The notes beneath the pieces were generated by a model, which saw only the letters and a program-made list of their open reading frames with translations, made no database searches and had not been told where the DNA came from. DNA of 62,584 nt from contig CAJUEO010000009.1 of NCBI GenBank assembly GCA_910585685.1, forward strand, positions 1-62,584. The letters are read 5' to 3'. Positions 13,519-22,900 of the stretch are shown here, piece after piece. Each line of letters begins with the position of its first letter. Within the stretch, counting starts at the first letter, position 1. The DNA comes from an uncultured Christensenella sp. Lineage in GTDB: Bacteria; Bacillota; Clostridia; Christensenellales; Borkfalkiaceae. The position numbers and the translations under genes are program-made.

Positions 13519-16182
13519 TTATTCCGCCTCGGGTGCAACCACTTCAATTTCATAAGTAGTTACGTTGCCGTTCCATACAACTTTGACTGTATGCTTGCCG
13601 ATATCATCTTGGGTAAATGTATATCCGTCGTAATCGGTATGGATATTGTTTACTATGCGTACGTTACCCTCTGAACCGAGAGCCGTGCTGCTTATTCTGA
13701 GTTTAAGCTTAGAGGAGCTGAACGCCTCTCCCACGGTAAACGTCTTCTTGTGCAGACTGTCGGTTGCAAGCGCAACGCCGTTTACCTCGTTGTCGAACGC
13801 CTTATACATAGTATATACTTCAATTGAAGCGTCCTCTTCGCCTATTGCTTCCAACAGTTTGATATTAATTCTGCAACCCGTAGTCGTTCCGAATTGACCT
13901 TTTGCCGTAATACTTACGTCATACACTCGGCTTGCGCCGGCTTCAAGGTCTATGTCCGCACCGCCTATATCTCCGTAATTCTCCCAATACAGTCTCGCAT
14001 TTATCGTCTGGTTGCTTGTATTCTTCACGAACACCTTAATAACTCTCGTATTATTGACGTATTGAGGCATACTTGTATTAAAATCAGCACCGTTTCCCTT
14101 ATCGTTCGTGGGATCGGTATAAGTATCGCTGTCTTTCGCTGCGCCGGCTTTAAAGGTTATCCTCGTGGAAGGCAAGCCCGTAGCTTCATCAGTGATGTGC
14201 TCCGCAGATATCCACGTTGTAACGTTGGGATTAGCAGGCACGGTCGCGTGAATCCAATTACTGAACTCTTCGTTAAGATTGAAATATGTGCTGTAACCGA
14301 ACGCTTCTATTTCAATTCTCTTTATATCCGACGTCAACTCCGCTCCGTCCTCGACGTTGGTCTTATACTCGCTGTAAAGATTTACGTTATATCCGCTTAT
14401 GCTTGCCATGACTGTGAGAGTAGACAAATCTATCTTATCCCCCTCCGCATAATCGGTTTTTCCGAGCTTAGCGGTAATACCCGTCACGCAGTTATTCTCT
14501 GTGCTTACGAGCTTTCCGTAGATATCGAGGGTAACGGTTTCACCCTCAGCTCTCTCGCTTACAAGCTCTATTCTGTGGTCACAGGTTGAAAAAACATTGT
14601 TCGACTCACCGTCTACGCTGTAAACGAAGGGTACTCGGGTAGTTTCACCTGCCTTTGCAACTATGGTAATTTCTCCCTTTACGCCGTAGTTTTCAGCCTG
14701 ATATACGATTGTCGCGTCCTTAGTGCCGCTGTTCACAACATATACGAACATAAGGCTTGCGCCGTGTGCAGGTGAATTTACGTTTACTTTATGCGAACCT
14801 GTATCCGCTCCAGAATGAGGATATTTCATTGCCAGGTGCGCATTCTCATCGTCATCCCATACAAATCTCGTAGCTATCGTGCCGTCATCCAAAACGACGT
14901 GCTCATACGCCTCTTCGCTGAAATTCGTCTGCGCTCTGTCTGCCGGAGCGAAGTGTATAAGATCCTCTTCATACAGTGCAATAAGCGTATGCGCCTTATC
15001 CGGCATAGAGAATGCCGTAAGATCGCTGTAAACTTCAAGCCCGTCGCGGTAGCCGAGGAAGGTTTTACCCGTTTTAAGAGTAAGCTTGGGAACGCTATCA
15101 CCCTCTTTGAGTTCAACAGTATTTGTTCCGTCTTCAAATGTCGCTCCGACCACAGTCAAAGTAAACGCAGGCTCGGTGGAAGCGTCGTATGAGAACGGAT
15201 ACTCCTTTTCTCCGTAGATGAGCGTAAGTTGGTTGTCGCCGTCTACAAGCAATACGTCCGTAAACGTAATCTCGTCGAGCGAAATTGCCGCCTTATATCC
15301 GCATTCGCAGACAAGTCCCACTTCAAGGTCGTCCTTCGTCAGCATTCTGCCGCCGTAATGCTTTTCACCGACAACGTTAATTTCAAGCTCACTTGCCGAG
15401 TGAGCAACCCTGTCGGAGACGTAAGCGCACTTCTGACATTCCGTCCAATGCTCCTCACCCTCGATAAAGTATTTCACTTCGTGCGGTAGCTTTTCGCTCG
15501 TACCATCACAGATATCGCAGGTAAGATAGTGTCCCGTACCGTCGGTAAAGTCGGAAATCTTACCGTAGGTACATTCCACGGTCTCCACATGCGAGGAGTC
15601 GTTTGCGCATACCTTAGTATGTTTCCCTATTTCGTCGGCAGGAGCCCACTCACTCCACGCGTGACCCGTAGCCTTTATTTCTATTGTCTTTGCCTCGGTC
15701 GAGCACGCACCGTCTATATAGTTTTTTTCGCAGTCTGAGCAAGCGTAATAAGTTATGGTTCCCACACTCTCGCAGGTCGCAGGCGTTCCGTCTACTTTTA
15801 TAGCCTTGTGTCCTTTTTTCGTTATGACCTGCTGCTCGGTGACGAGCATACCACATTCCGAACACTTCTCTCCTGCAGTAACGCCGTCGTCGGTGCAAGT
15901 GGGGTCGGAGGGTACTCCTATTCCCGTCAACGCGTGCCCCTTTGCACTTATGGTAACGCTTTCGAGAGTAATCTCGTTAGTGCAATTTTCGTCCGAGAAT
16001 ATCTTGCCGCAACCATCGTCATAGCATTTATAATATTCCCTGTTGCCCGCGACCGTACAGGTGGGGTCGGAAGCTTCGACCTTTTGCACGAAAACGTGCG
16101 TTTCGGAGCTACACCCGACGTAGAGCGCGGAACTGCACGCGGCTAACGCCGCAACGACAATCAATGCGATTTTCTTTTTCAT
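13519..16182 (-). CDS. Large surface lipoprotein with Cys-pair repeats
   Basis: An 887-residue lipoprotein (lipobox YVGC, Cys24). Residues 35-270 hold about six tandem modules of the type DPTCT..G...Y.C..C ... GH, each with CxxC-like pairs and a closing Gly-His; such modules are common in clostridial surface proteins and may bind metal or form disulfides. Then come beta-sandwich regions, two of them similar (about 420-560 and 620-770), and a C-terminal Ig-like domain ending HTVKVVWNGNVTTYEIEVV. No catalytic domain was seen. It is the last gene of the glycan operon, 30 nt after the CBM-like lipoprotein, and is probably a glycan-binding or surface-scaffold protein. Confidence 0.72.
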   Translation of the reverse strand: MKKKIALIVVAALAACSSALYVGCSSETHVFVQKVEASDPTCTVAGNREYYKCYDDGCGKIFSDENCTNEITLESVTISAKGHALTGIGVPSDPTCTDDGVTAGEKCSECGMLVTEQQVITKKGHKAIKVDGTPATCESVGTITYYACSDCEKNYIDGACSTEAKTIEIKATGHAWSEWAPADEIGKHTKVCANDSSHVETVECTYGKISDFTDGTGHYLTCDICDGTSEKLPHEVKYFIEGEEHWTECQKCAYVSDRVAHSASELEINVVGEKHYGGRMLTKDDLEVGLVCECGYKAAISLDEITFTDVLLVDGDNQLTLIYGEKEYPFSYDASTEPAFTLTVVGATFEDGTNTVELKEGDSVPKLTLKTGKTFLGYRDGLEVYSDLTAFSMPDKAHTLIALYEEDLIHFAPADRAQTNFSEEAYEHVVLDDGTIATRFVWDDDENAHLAMKYPHSGADTGSHKVNVNSPAHGASLMFVYVVNSGTKDATIVYQAENYGVKGEITIVAKAGETTRVPFVYSVDGESNNVFSTCDHRIELVSERAEGETVTLDIYGKLVSTENNCVTGITAKLGKTDYAEGDKIDLSTLTVMASISGYNVNLYSEYKTNVEDGAELTSDIKRIEIEAFGYSTYFNLNEEFSNWIHATVPANPNVTTWISAEHITDEATGLPSTRITFKAGAAKDSDTYTDPTNDKGNGADFNTSMPQYVNNTRVIKVFVKNTSNQTINARLYWENYGDIGGADIDLEAGASRVYDVSITAKGQFGTTTGCRINIKLLEAIGEEDASIEVYTMYKAFDNEVNGVALATDSLHKKTFTVGEAFSSSKLKLRISSTALGSEGNVRIVNNIHTDYDGYTFTQDDIGKHTVKVVWNGNVTTYEIEVVAPEAE

Positions 16183-16212
16183 TATTATCCCCTTTCCTAC
16201 TTATATAATTTC

Positions 16213-16902
16213 TTAAATAACGCCCTTATTTGCAGGGTTGTCTATGGGATTGTAAGTAACTTTCGCATCGGAGGTTACCTTTACGCAGTCTATGAGAGGC
16301 GCACCCACTCCGGGTTTACGCAAATCATTCTGCTTTACAGAAACGGTAATTTTATTTTCACCCTTAACCAAGTTTGCGTTGCTACTAATCGTATAGTCCT
16401 TAAATACGACCTTGGACATATCTTTCTGTGAATCGAGCACCGACCAGCTACCGTAGTTTACAACAGTGCCGTTCAGCTTAACCTCAAACTCGCGAGGAGT
16501 GAGATTAATGTTTCCAAGCTCAGAACCGAGACGAATGGAAATTGTTGCCGTGGTATCCTTGTCGGACTCGAACACGAAGTCCATAGTACACTCCGCAGTG
16601 TAGGTGTAGCCAACGTAATAGCCGTTGCTCCACCCCTTATCTTTATCCGCCTGTTCTCCGCTTCCGTAAATCATTTCAAGTCCCGATTGGTTGCTCGAAA
16701 TTCCGGCGCCGGCTACGTTTTCAAGCTCTATGTACTCAGCTTCTATAACTAAGGTATTCATTCCGCCGGGAGTATTACCGCCCGGTTTTCCGGGATTGTT
16801 TGTATCACCGTTGTTGTCGTTTCCGCAGGCAGCAAGTCCTGCGCACATAGTAACAGCTATCGCAGCAGCCGCAAGAGCCGCCAAAGTCTTTTTAAGTTTC
16901 AT
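16213..16902 (-). CDS. CBM-like lipoprotein
   Basis: About 229 residues: signal peptide with lipobox LAAC, a Gly/Pro/Asn linker, then a beta-sandwich starting LVIEAEYIELENVAGAG and ending GAPLIDCVKVTSDAKV. This is the pattern of CBM6/CBM35-type carbohydrate-binding modules (EAE start, Asp-Cys-Val near the end). It would hold glycan at the surface for the neighbouring GH3 enzymes. The ATG at 16902 is chosen because AAGGAG lies 9 nt before it; upstream in-frame ATGs leave no spacing. It starts 22 nt after the GH3 stop codon. Confidence 0.75.
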   Translation of the reverse strand: MKLKKTLAALAAAAIAVTMCAGLAACGNDNNGDTNNPGKPGGNTPGGMNTLVIEAEYIELENVAGAGISSNQSGLEMIYGSGEQADKDKGWSNGYYVGYTYTAECTMDFVFESDKDTTATISIRLGSELGNINLTPREFEVKLNGTVVNYGSWSVLDSQKDMSKVVFKDYTISSNANLVKGENKITVSVKQNDLRKPGVGAPLIDCVKVTSDAKVTYNPIDNPANKGVI

Positions 16903-16924
16903 TATCATTATCTCCTTAATTTTT

Positions 16925-19882
16925 TTAGATTTTATTATTTTCCTTGGCAAAGCCGCGCCTGCAACGGAGTATCTCCCTCACGGTAAAGAAACACATTACC
17001 CCGTCTAAAACTACCAAACAGCAGGTTGCCACTATCAGCCATACCACCCACGTCGGAATAGTGTAGCCCCATATTATGCCTTCACCCGTGCCGTTCATTG
17101 CGTTGGAATTCGCTACGGCATACAGTATGTCCTTGGTTGCCTGACGCATAACCGAAATGTCCGTAGGGGAGCTTGAAGCCGTAGGCCCCTTGTCGGGGCT
17201 TAAGCTCAGTGACCCACCGGCACGAAGCATCTGGTCTACGTTCATATAGTCCTTTAAGTTGAAATCTGTTATTACAAGACCGTTAAAACCCCACTCGTGT
17301 CTGAGAAGTCTTGTTAAAAGATTGTAGCTACCACCTGCCCAGGTGTTACCTATGCGGTTGAAACTCGTCATAAGAGCCGTCGTCCCACCATCTTTCACCG
17401 CAAGCTCGAAGGGTCTGAAATACAGTTCGCGCATCGACTGCTCGTTAGCCCAGGTAGCAACGCCGTTACTGTCGCGGCAGGTTTCCTGTTCGTTTAAGGC
17501 AAAGTGTTTGAGATAGGTGTAAACGCCCTTGCTCTTAGCACCTTTTATTACGCCCGTAGCCATATTGCCAGAGAGGAGAGAATCCTCGCTGTAATACTCG
17601 AAGTTGCGCCCACCGAACTGACTGCGGTGCAGATTGACCGCCGGAGCATACCAACCGCTGTACGACCTTTTATCTCCCTTCTGATCGCCCACAAGACTCT
17701 CGTTTCCGACCATTTTACCGAATTCCTCGGCAAGCTCGGTATTAAACGTTGCCGCAAGTATGCACTCACTCGCATAATAGCAAGTGTCGTAGACCGCCCC
17801 GTCACCCATAAAGCTTGCAAAGCCCATAGGTCCGTCGCTATCGATAGTGAGGGGCTTGCCTATGTTCTCAATCTGTACGGTGCGATAGTTTCCGACGGAT
17901 ACGAGCGACCTCATCTGCTCTACGGTGAGCTGGTTTAAAAGTTCGTCCCATTTTTCATTGCCGTAATCCTTGCCTATCATCTCGTACAGCTTTACCTTCG
18001 CGTCTCTGTAAGAGAGCGTTCTGCTACTCTGCGTAGGCGCGGTATCGGTAAACCAAGGGTCATCCTCCTTATCACCGTACTTGTATGTAAACGCCGCTAA
18101 AAATTCGTTGCTTACGTCGCGATGAGCTTTGTCGCTGGCGCCCACAAGGCAGCCTGCGTTTTTGAACGCATCGGCACGCGAGAGATATTCGGTTATATTG
18201 CCGCTCACATCGTCGAAGAGATTTTCAATCTTCGTCTCACCGTCGTACTCGTAACGAATATCTTCACCGAGAGTATAGATAAACTCGGCAACAATATCGT
18301 GAGAGTTCCTGCGCACGCTTATTTTGTACTCACCTTTTTCAAGCTCGTAGCCCTTGAAAGTGTTCTTATTCGCGTCGTTATAGTCGTAGCTTGCCATATC
18401 TCTTACGTCGAAACTGAGGGTATAGGTCTTGTCGTTGCCGGAAGTAAGCTCGTCGGTCTTTACAAAATCTGCAAGCACCGCCGCAGGCTTCTCTATGCCG
18501 CCCTTTGTATAGGGTGCGGAATAGTACAGTTCCAAAACGTCCTTGCCGGGAAGAGGACCATTATTTTTAACGGATACGTCGATTGAAATCTTCCCGTCCT
18601 TTGTAATTACCGTGTTTTCAGGAGTCTTTACGTCCCAATCAAATTCCGAATAGCTCAGTCCATAGCCGAAGGGATAGACGACGTTATCTTTATACCAGCT
18701 CTCACCGTTTACGCCCTGCTCCTCCGCCATTGTCTCGTAATAGCGATAGCCCACATAAATGCCCTCGCGGTATTCCACAAAATACGCGCCGCGATTCTTG
18801 CCGTCTGTGAGATAGCGGTTGCCGTCGTTTATGAGATAGTTGCCGAAATTCTGCCATGTGGGGTCGTTTTTGAAATTGCGCGAATATGTATCCACGGTGC
18901 GACCCGAGGGATTAATCTTGCCGTTTAGTATTTTACCGAGCGCGTTCAGCCCCGAAGAACCCGTGTGTCCGAGCCATAGCGCGGCTCTAATTTTGTCGCT
19001 GTACGCATAGTGCTCGGGGTCATCCAAGAAGCCAAGCTCTATGGGAGAGCCGCTGTTTACCACTACAATGACATTGTCGAAGTTTGCGCAAGCCTCTTTG
19101 AGCATATCCGTCTCGTTCTGGTCGAGCTGCAGATAGTGGTCGTCAACGTTGCGCACGCCCGAAAACTTCTGCTTTTCGCTCGCATTGAAATTCTTGTAGG
19201 AAGAGCCGTCCCAGAACATCGTGCGAGGCAAATCAAAGCCCTCTCCGGCTATACGGGATATTACGACAACAGCCGCGTCGGAAAAAGTCTTATAGCTGTC
19301 GCGCACATTCTGCGGATAAGGCAGGGGCGCCTCGTATATGGGATAACCCGTAAGGATAGTGCCCATAGTCACATCCATTCTTTCGTACCCTTTTAGTCCG
19401 GCGTAGTAGTCGTGAAGAATGGTGTTGCAATTGAACCCACTCCCCCTCAATGCCGCGGTAACGTCTGAAACCGCGCCCGAGGTGTCACCCTTGTTAGAGC
19501 CAGAACCGCCTAAAACGATATTGACGGAATTTCTTCCGAAGACGGTAATGTTTGCGCCCTCTCTCAAAGGCAAAGCATTTTCTTTATTCTTTAATAGTAT
19601 CGTGCCCTCGCCGACTATCCGCTCGTTAAGAGAGTTTGCCGCCGCAAGCACCTCACCCTTGGTATCGTAGTCGGAAGTATAATATTGATACTGCGGAAGA
19701 GTTGGATCACCCTCCTTTAAGTACCTCTTCTCTCCGCCCATAACTGAGTTTATAGTGTTGTACAGAAAGCCTACCTGCGTCAACACGAGAGTAACTATAA
19801 ACATAAAGGCAAGGAGCACGGAGAGTATGATAAACCACACTTTGAGCACCTTACATCTATGAGTGTAAGTATATTTAGCCAT
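16925..19882 (-). CDS. Membrane-anchored, domain-permuted GH3 glycosidase
   Basis: A 985-residue GH3 enzyme (beta-glucosidase type; substrate unknown). The usual domain order is reversed: the GH3 C-domain comes first (about 85-350; FGRNSVNIVLGGSGSN, AVVVISRIAGEGFDLPR), then an Fn3-like domain (about 410-540), then the TIM-barrel domain (about 690-930) with RNFEYYSED, KHFALNEQE and the nucleophile Asp873 in LVITDF. This order is known from Ruminococcus albus and Butyrivibrio beta-glucosidases. Single membrane helices lie at both ends (about 15-37 and 944-966), so the enzyme would sit outside, tied to the membrane twice. Operon member, paralog of the next gene upstream. Confidence 0.88.
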   Translation of the reverse strand: MAKYTYTHRCKVLKVWFIILSVLLAFMFIVTLVLTQVGFLYNTINSVMGGEKRYLKEGDPTLPQYQYYTSDYDTKGEVLAAANSLNERIVGEGTILLKNKENALPLREGANITVFGRNSVNIVLGGSGSNKGDTSGAVSDVTAALRGSGFNCNTILHDYYAGLKGYERMDVTMGTILTGYPIYEAPLPYPQNVRDSYKTFSDAAVVVISRIAGEGFDLPRTMFWDGSSYKNFNASEKQKFSGVRNVDDHYLQLDQNETDMLKEACANFDNVIVVVNSGSPIELGFLDDPEHYAYSDKIRAALWLGHTGSSGLNALGKILNGKINPSGRTVDTYSRNFKNDPTWQNFGNYLINDGNRYLTDGKNRGAYFVEYREGIYVGYRYYETMAEEQGVNGESWYKDNVVYPFGYGLSYSEFDWDVKTPENTVITKDGKISIDVSVKNNGPLPGKDVLELYYSAPYTKGGIEKPAAVLADFVKTDELTSGNDKTYTLSFDVRDMASYDYNDANKNTFKGYELEKGEYKISVRRNSHDIVAEFIYTLGEDIRYEYDGETKIENLFDDVSGNITEYLSRADAFKNAGCLVGASDKAHRDVSNEFLAAFTYKYGDKEDDPWFTDTAPTQSSRTLSYRDAKVKLYEMIGKDYGNEKWDELLNQLTVEQMRSLVSVGNYRTVQIENIGKPLTIDSDGPMGFASFMGDGAVYDTCYYASECILAATFNTELAEEFGKMVGNESLVGDQKGDKRSYSGWYAPAVNLHRSQFGGRNFEYYSEDSLLSGNMATGVIKGAKSKGVYTYLKHFALNEQETCRDSNGVATWANEQSMRELYFRPFELAVKDGGTTALMTSFNRIGNTWAGGSYNLLTRLLRHEWGFNGLVITDFNLKDYMNVDQMLRAGGSLSLSPDKGPTASSSPTDISVMRQATKDILYAVANSNAMNGTGEGIIWGYTIPTWVVWLIVATCCLVVLDGVMCFFTVREILRCRRGFAKENNKI

Positions 19883-19969
19883 AATCCTCCTATTTCACCT
19901 CACTTCCCCTCACCCCCTACCGAAATACTCCGATAAGGGGTCGAGAAGTAATGAAAAGTTAAAGTCTTT

Positions 19970-22900
19970 TTAGTCCTCTTTCCTCTTTTTAAGGAAAGCT
20001 ATAAGAAGTATCGCGCCAAAAGCTGCCGCCGAAATACCTAATACGCCGTTTACACTGCCGTTGCATCCCGTCTGTTCGACTGCCGGCACATAAATAGGTT
20101 CGGGATCACCGTTCGCTATGAACAGCTTAACCGTCGTTTCGTCTCCGACTACGCCGTCTGCGGAAGCAACTACCGTGAACACGAACGTGCCTGCATTTAC
20201 GGGAGTACCCGAAATAGTGCCGTCCGCACCGAGAGTGAGTCCCTCGGGAAGCATACTGCCCTCTTTAAGCGAGTAAGTAACCGCAGCTCCCTGTGCCGTG
20301 TCGACGCTTGACATATATTCGACGTTCTGTTTGCCGTAGCTAAGCTCGACGGGATTGAATGCAACGCCTATCGAGATTGTGAACTCAGCTTCCTGCACTT
20401 CGGCGTAATCGCTCGTTGCCGTCACGGTAAACTTATAGTCCTTGACCACTTCCGCCGGAACGCCGACTATATTACCGCCCTTTGTGAGGGTAAGTCCTTC
20501 GGGAATGGTGTTTTCGGCTTTAAGCGCATAGGTTACGGGATGTTGAGAGTTTGTAACGGCAAACGCCACGCTGCCCACATAGGATACGCCGAATTTGCCC
20601 GTTGCAAGCGTTTTGCCCTCGTACGAAACGGCGTTATAGATAGTTAACGTGTACTCGACGGAAACGTCCTTATAGCCGAGCGCGCTCGCAACCACCGAGA
20701 ATTTATAATTTTTGACTTCTTTGTCGGGTGTGCCAGTAATCTTGCCGTCCGAGGATAAACTCAGTCCCGAGGGAAGGCTGTCGCCCATTGCCACCGAGTA
20801 GGTGACGGAAGGAAGAATTTCACCCTCTTCAAGATCCTGTTTATATATGTACGCCTTTGCGACGTCAATCTCAGTCTCTTCACCTATTACAATAATGCCG
20901 AGATCGGGCTCCTCCACTTCAAATACTATCGCACCGTTGGGGTCGAGAATATTTATAGTGAAATTGCACGAAAGGGTATATCCGTCGTAGGTCGCGTCAA
21001 CAGTAAAGCGCAGATTTGTAACCTCCTCTGCAGGTGTTCCCGTAATCTGTCCCGACGTTGAGAGGGTAAGTCCCTTGGGAAGCACGCTTCCCTCCGCAAG
21101 GGCATAGACTATATCGCTGTCCTGTGCGTCGGGATAGAGCACCTTGGAAATTACCGCCGAGGCTACGCTCACACTGAAATTGCCGTTTACCACACCGCGC
21201 AGAGTGGGGGTCAGCGTTTCATAGCTTTCAATGGGCTTGGGCGTTACGGGCGTAACTCCCGTATTCATCGCAAGGCTGTTTGCGTGTGCGTACAGTATGC
21301 CCTGCGCCGCCTTTCTAAGGCATGAAACGGTAGTAGCCGAGTTAACGTTGTAGCTCACGTTGCCACCGCCGCCGAGGCAGAGGTTGCCGCCGCCCCTTAT
21401 CATGTGGTCTATGCTGTCATGCCAGCTGTTCGCCCAGGAGTCGGTGACCACGTTGCCGTTGAAACCCCATTCGTCGCGTAAAAGTTCGGTTAAAAGCGCG
21501 TAGTTACAGCCTGCCGGCTCATAGCCGATACGGTTAAGCGAACTCATCATGGCGCGTGTCTTGCCTACTTTTACGTCAATCTCGAAGGGACGCACATATA
21601 TTTCGCGCATGCTCTGTTCATTGAGCCAAGTTAAAAGTCCGCAACGGTTGCTCTCCTGATCGTTCACGCCGAAGTGCTTGACGTAGCAGAAGAGACCTCT
21701 TTCCTGCGCACCGCGAATGACGTATGCGCTCATAATACCTGCATGGTAGCCGTCCTCCGAATAATACTCGAAGTTTCTTCCCGAGAAAGGACTACGGTGT
21801 ATATTTACCGCAGGAGCGTACCAGCCGCCTATCTTGTACCATAGCGCTTCCTCTCCCATTGCCTCGCCTTTCTTTTGCGCAAGCTCTTTGTTGAATGTTG
21901 CCGAGAGTATTGTCTCTGCGCACCAGAACACATGCTTGCCGCCGGGCGCACCCACGCTCCAACCGGCAGGTCCGTCCGCATTGACGGTACGGGTAATTCC
22001 CAGCTCGGAATAGCTCTGACCAGAGCCGTAACCGCCGCCACCGACGAGCGCGTTGAGCTGCTCTACCGTGAGCTGATTCATAAATTCATCCCACTTGGGA
22101 TCGTCGTATTCCACCCCAATCAGCTCGTTGAGCTTTATCGGAGTTTCGAGTTTTTGACCCTGCGTGGGCATTTCTTCTGTGTAATAAGGTTGGTCCTTAT
22201 CCGCAGTAGCAGGGCGGCTATCCCATTCCTTTACGCCATTGACTACCCAATCAGGCGCGGTCGTGCGCATTTCGGGTTTAGGGAAAGTCCCGTCGAAGTT
22301 TGCACGGCTCATATACTTTTCATCAGGCTGAATTTCGTATAAGTAGTTACTTACATCGTCAAACCTGTTCTTAATCTCGTTGCCCGTAGTTTCGCTCGTG
22401 CCGTATGTAAAGCCCGTTTTGCCGTTTGTTGCGGCTTTTTCGGTATCCTCCACAACGTTGTAAGTAAGCTTTTCAATCTCGTTATGAGCGTCGCTCATAA
22501 GTTTTATATCGTAGCTCCCTGCCTCTACTTCGTAGCCCGTGAAGCCGTTTTTGTTGCTGTCGTCCCAGTCATAGGAAGCCATTTCGCGTACGTCGAGAGT
22601 AACGGTTACCACCTCACTTTCATTGGGTTTCAATAAAGAGGTCTTTTCATAGCCGCCTAAAACGACGTGGGATTTTTCAATGCCGTTCTCGGTATAGGGC
22701 GCGGTGTAGTAGAGAGTTACCACGTCTTTGCCTGCAACCCTTCCAACGTTTGTTACCTCGACATTTACGGTAATTTTGCCGTCTGCCGTGAGGTTAGCGC
22801 CGTTTTCGGGATTACTCGAAACAATCTTCTGCTCGAATTGCGTATATGAGAGACCGTAACCGAAAGGATAGACGACGTGCGCGTCGTACCAATTATTCCA

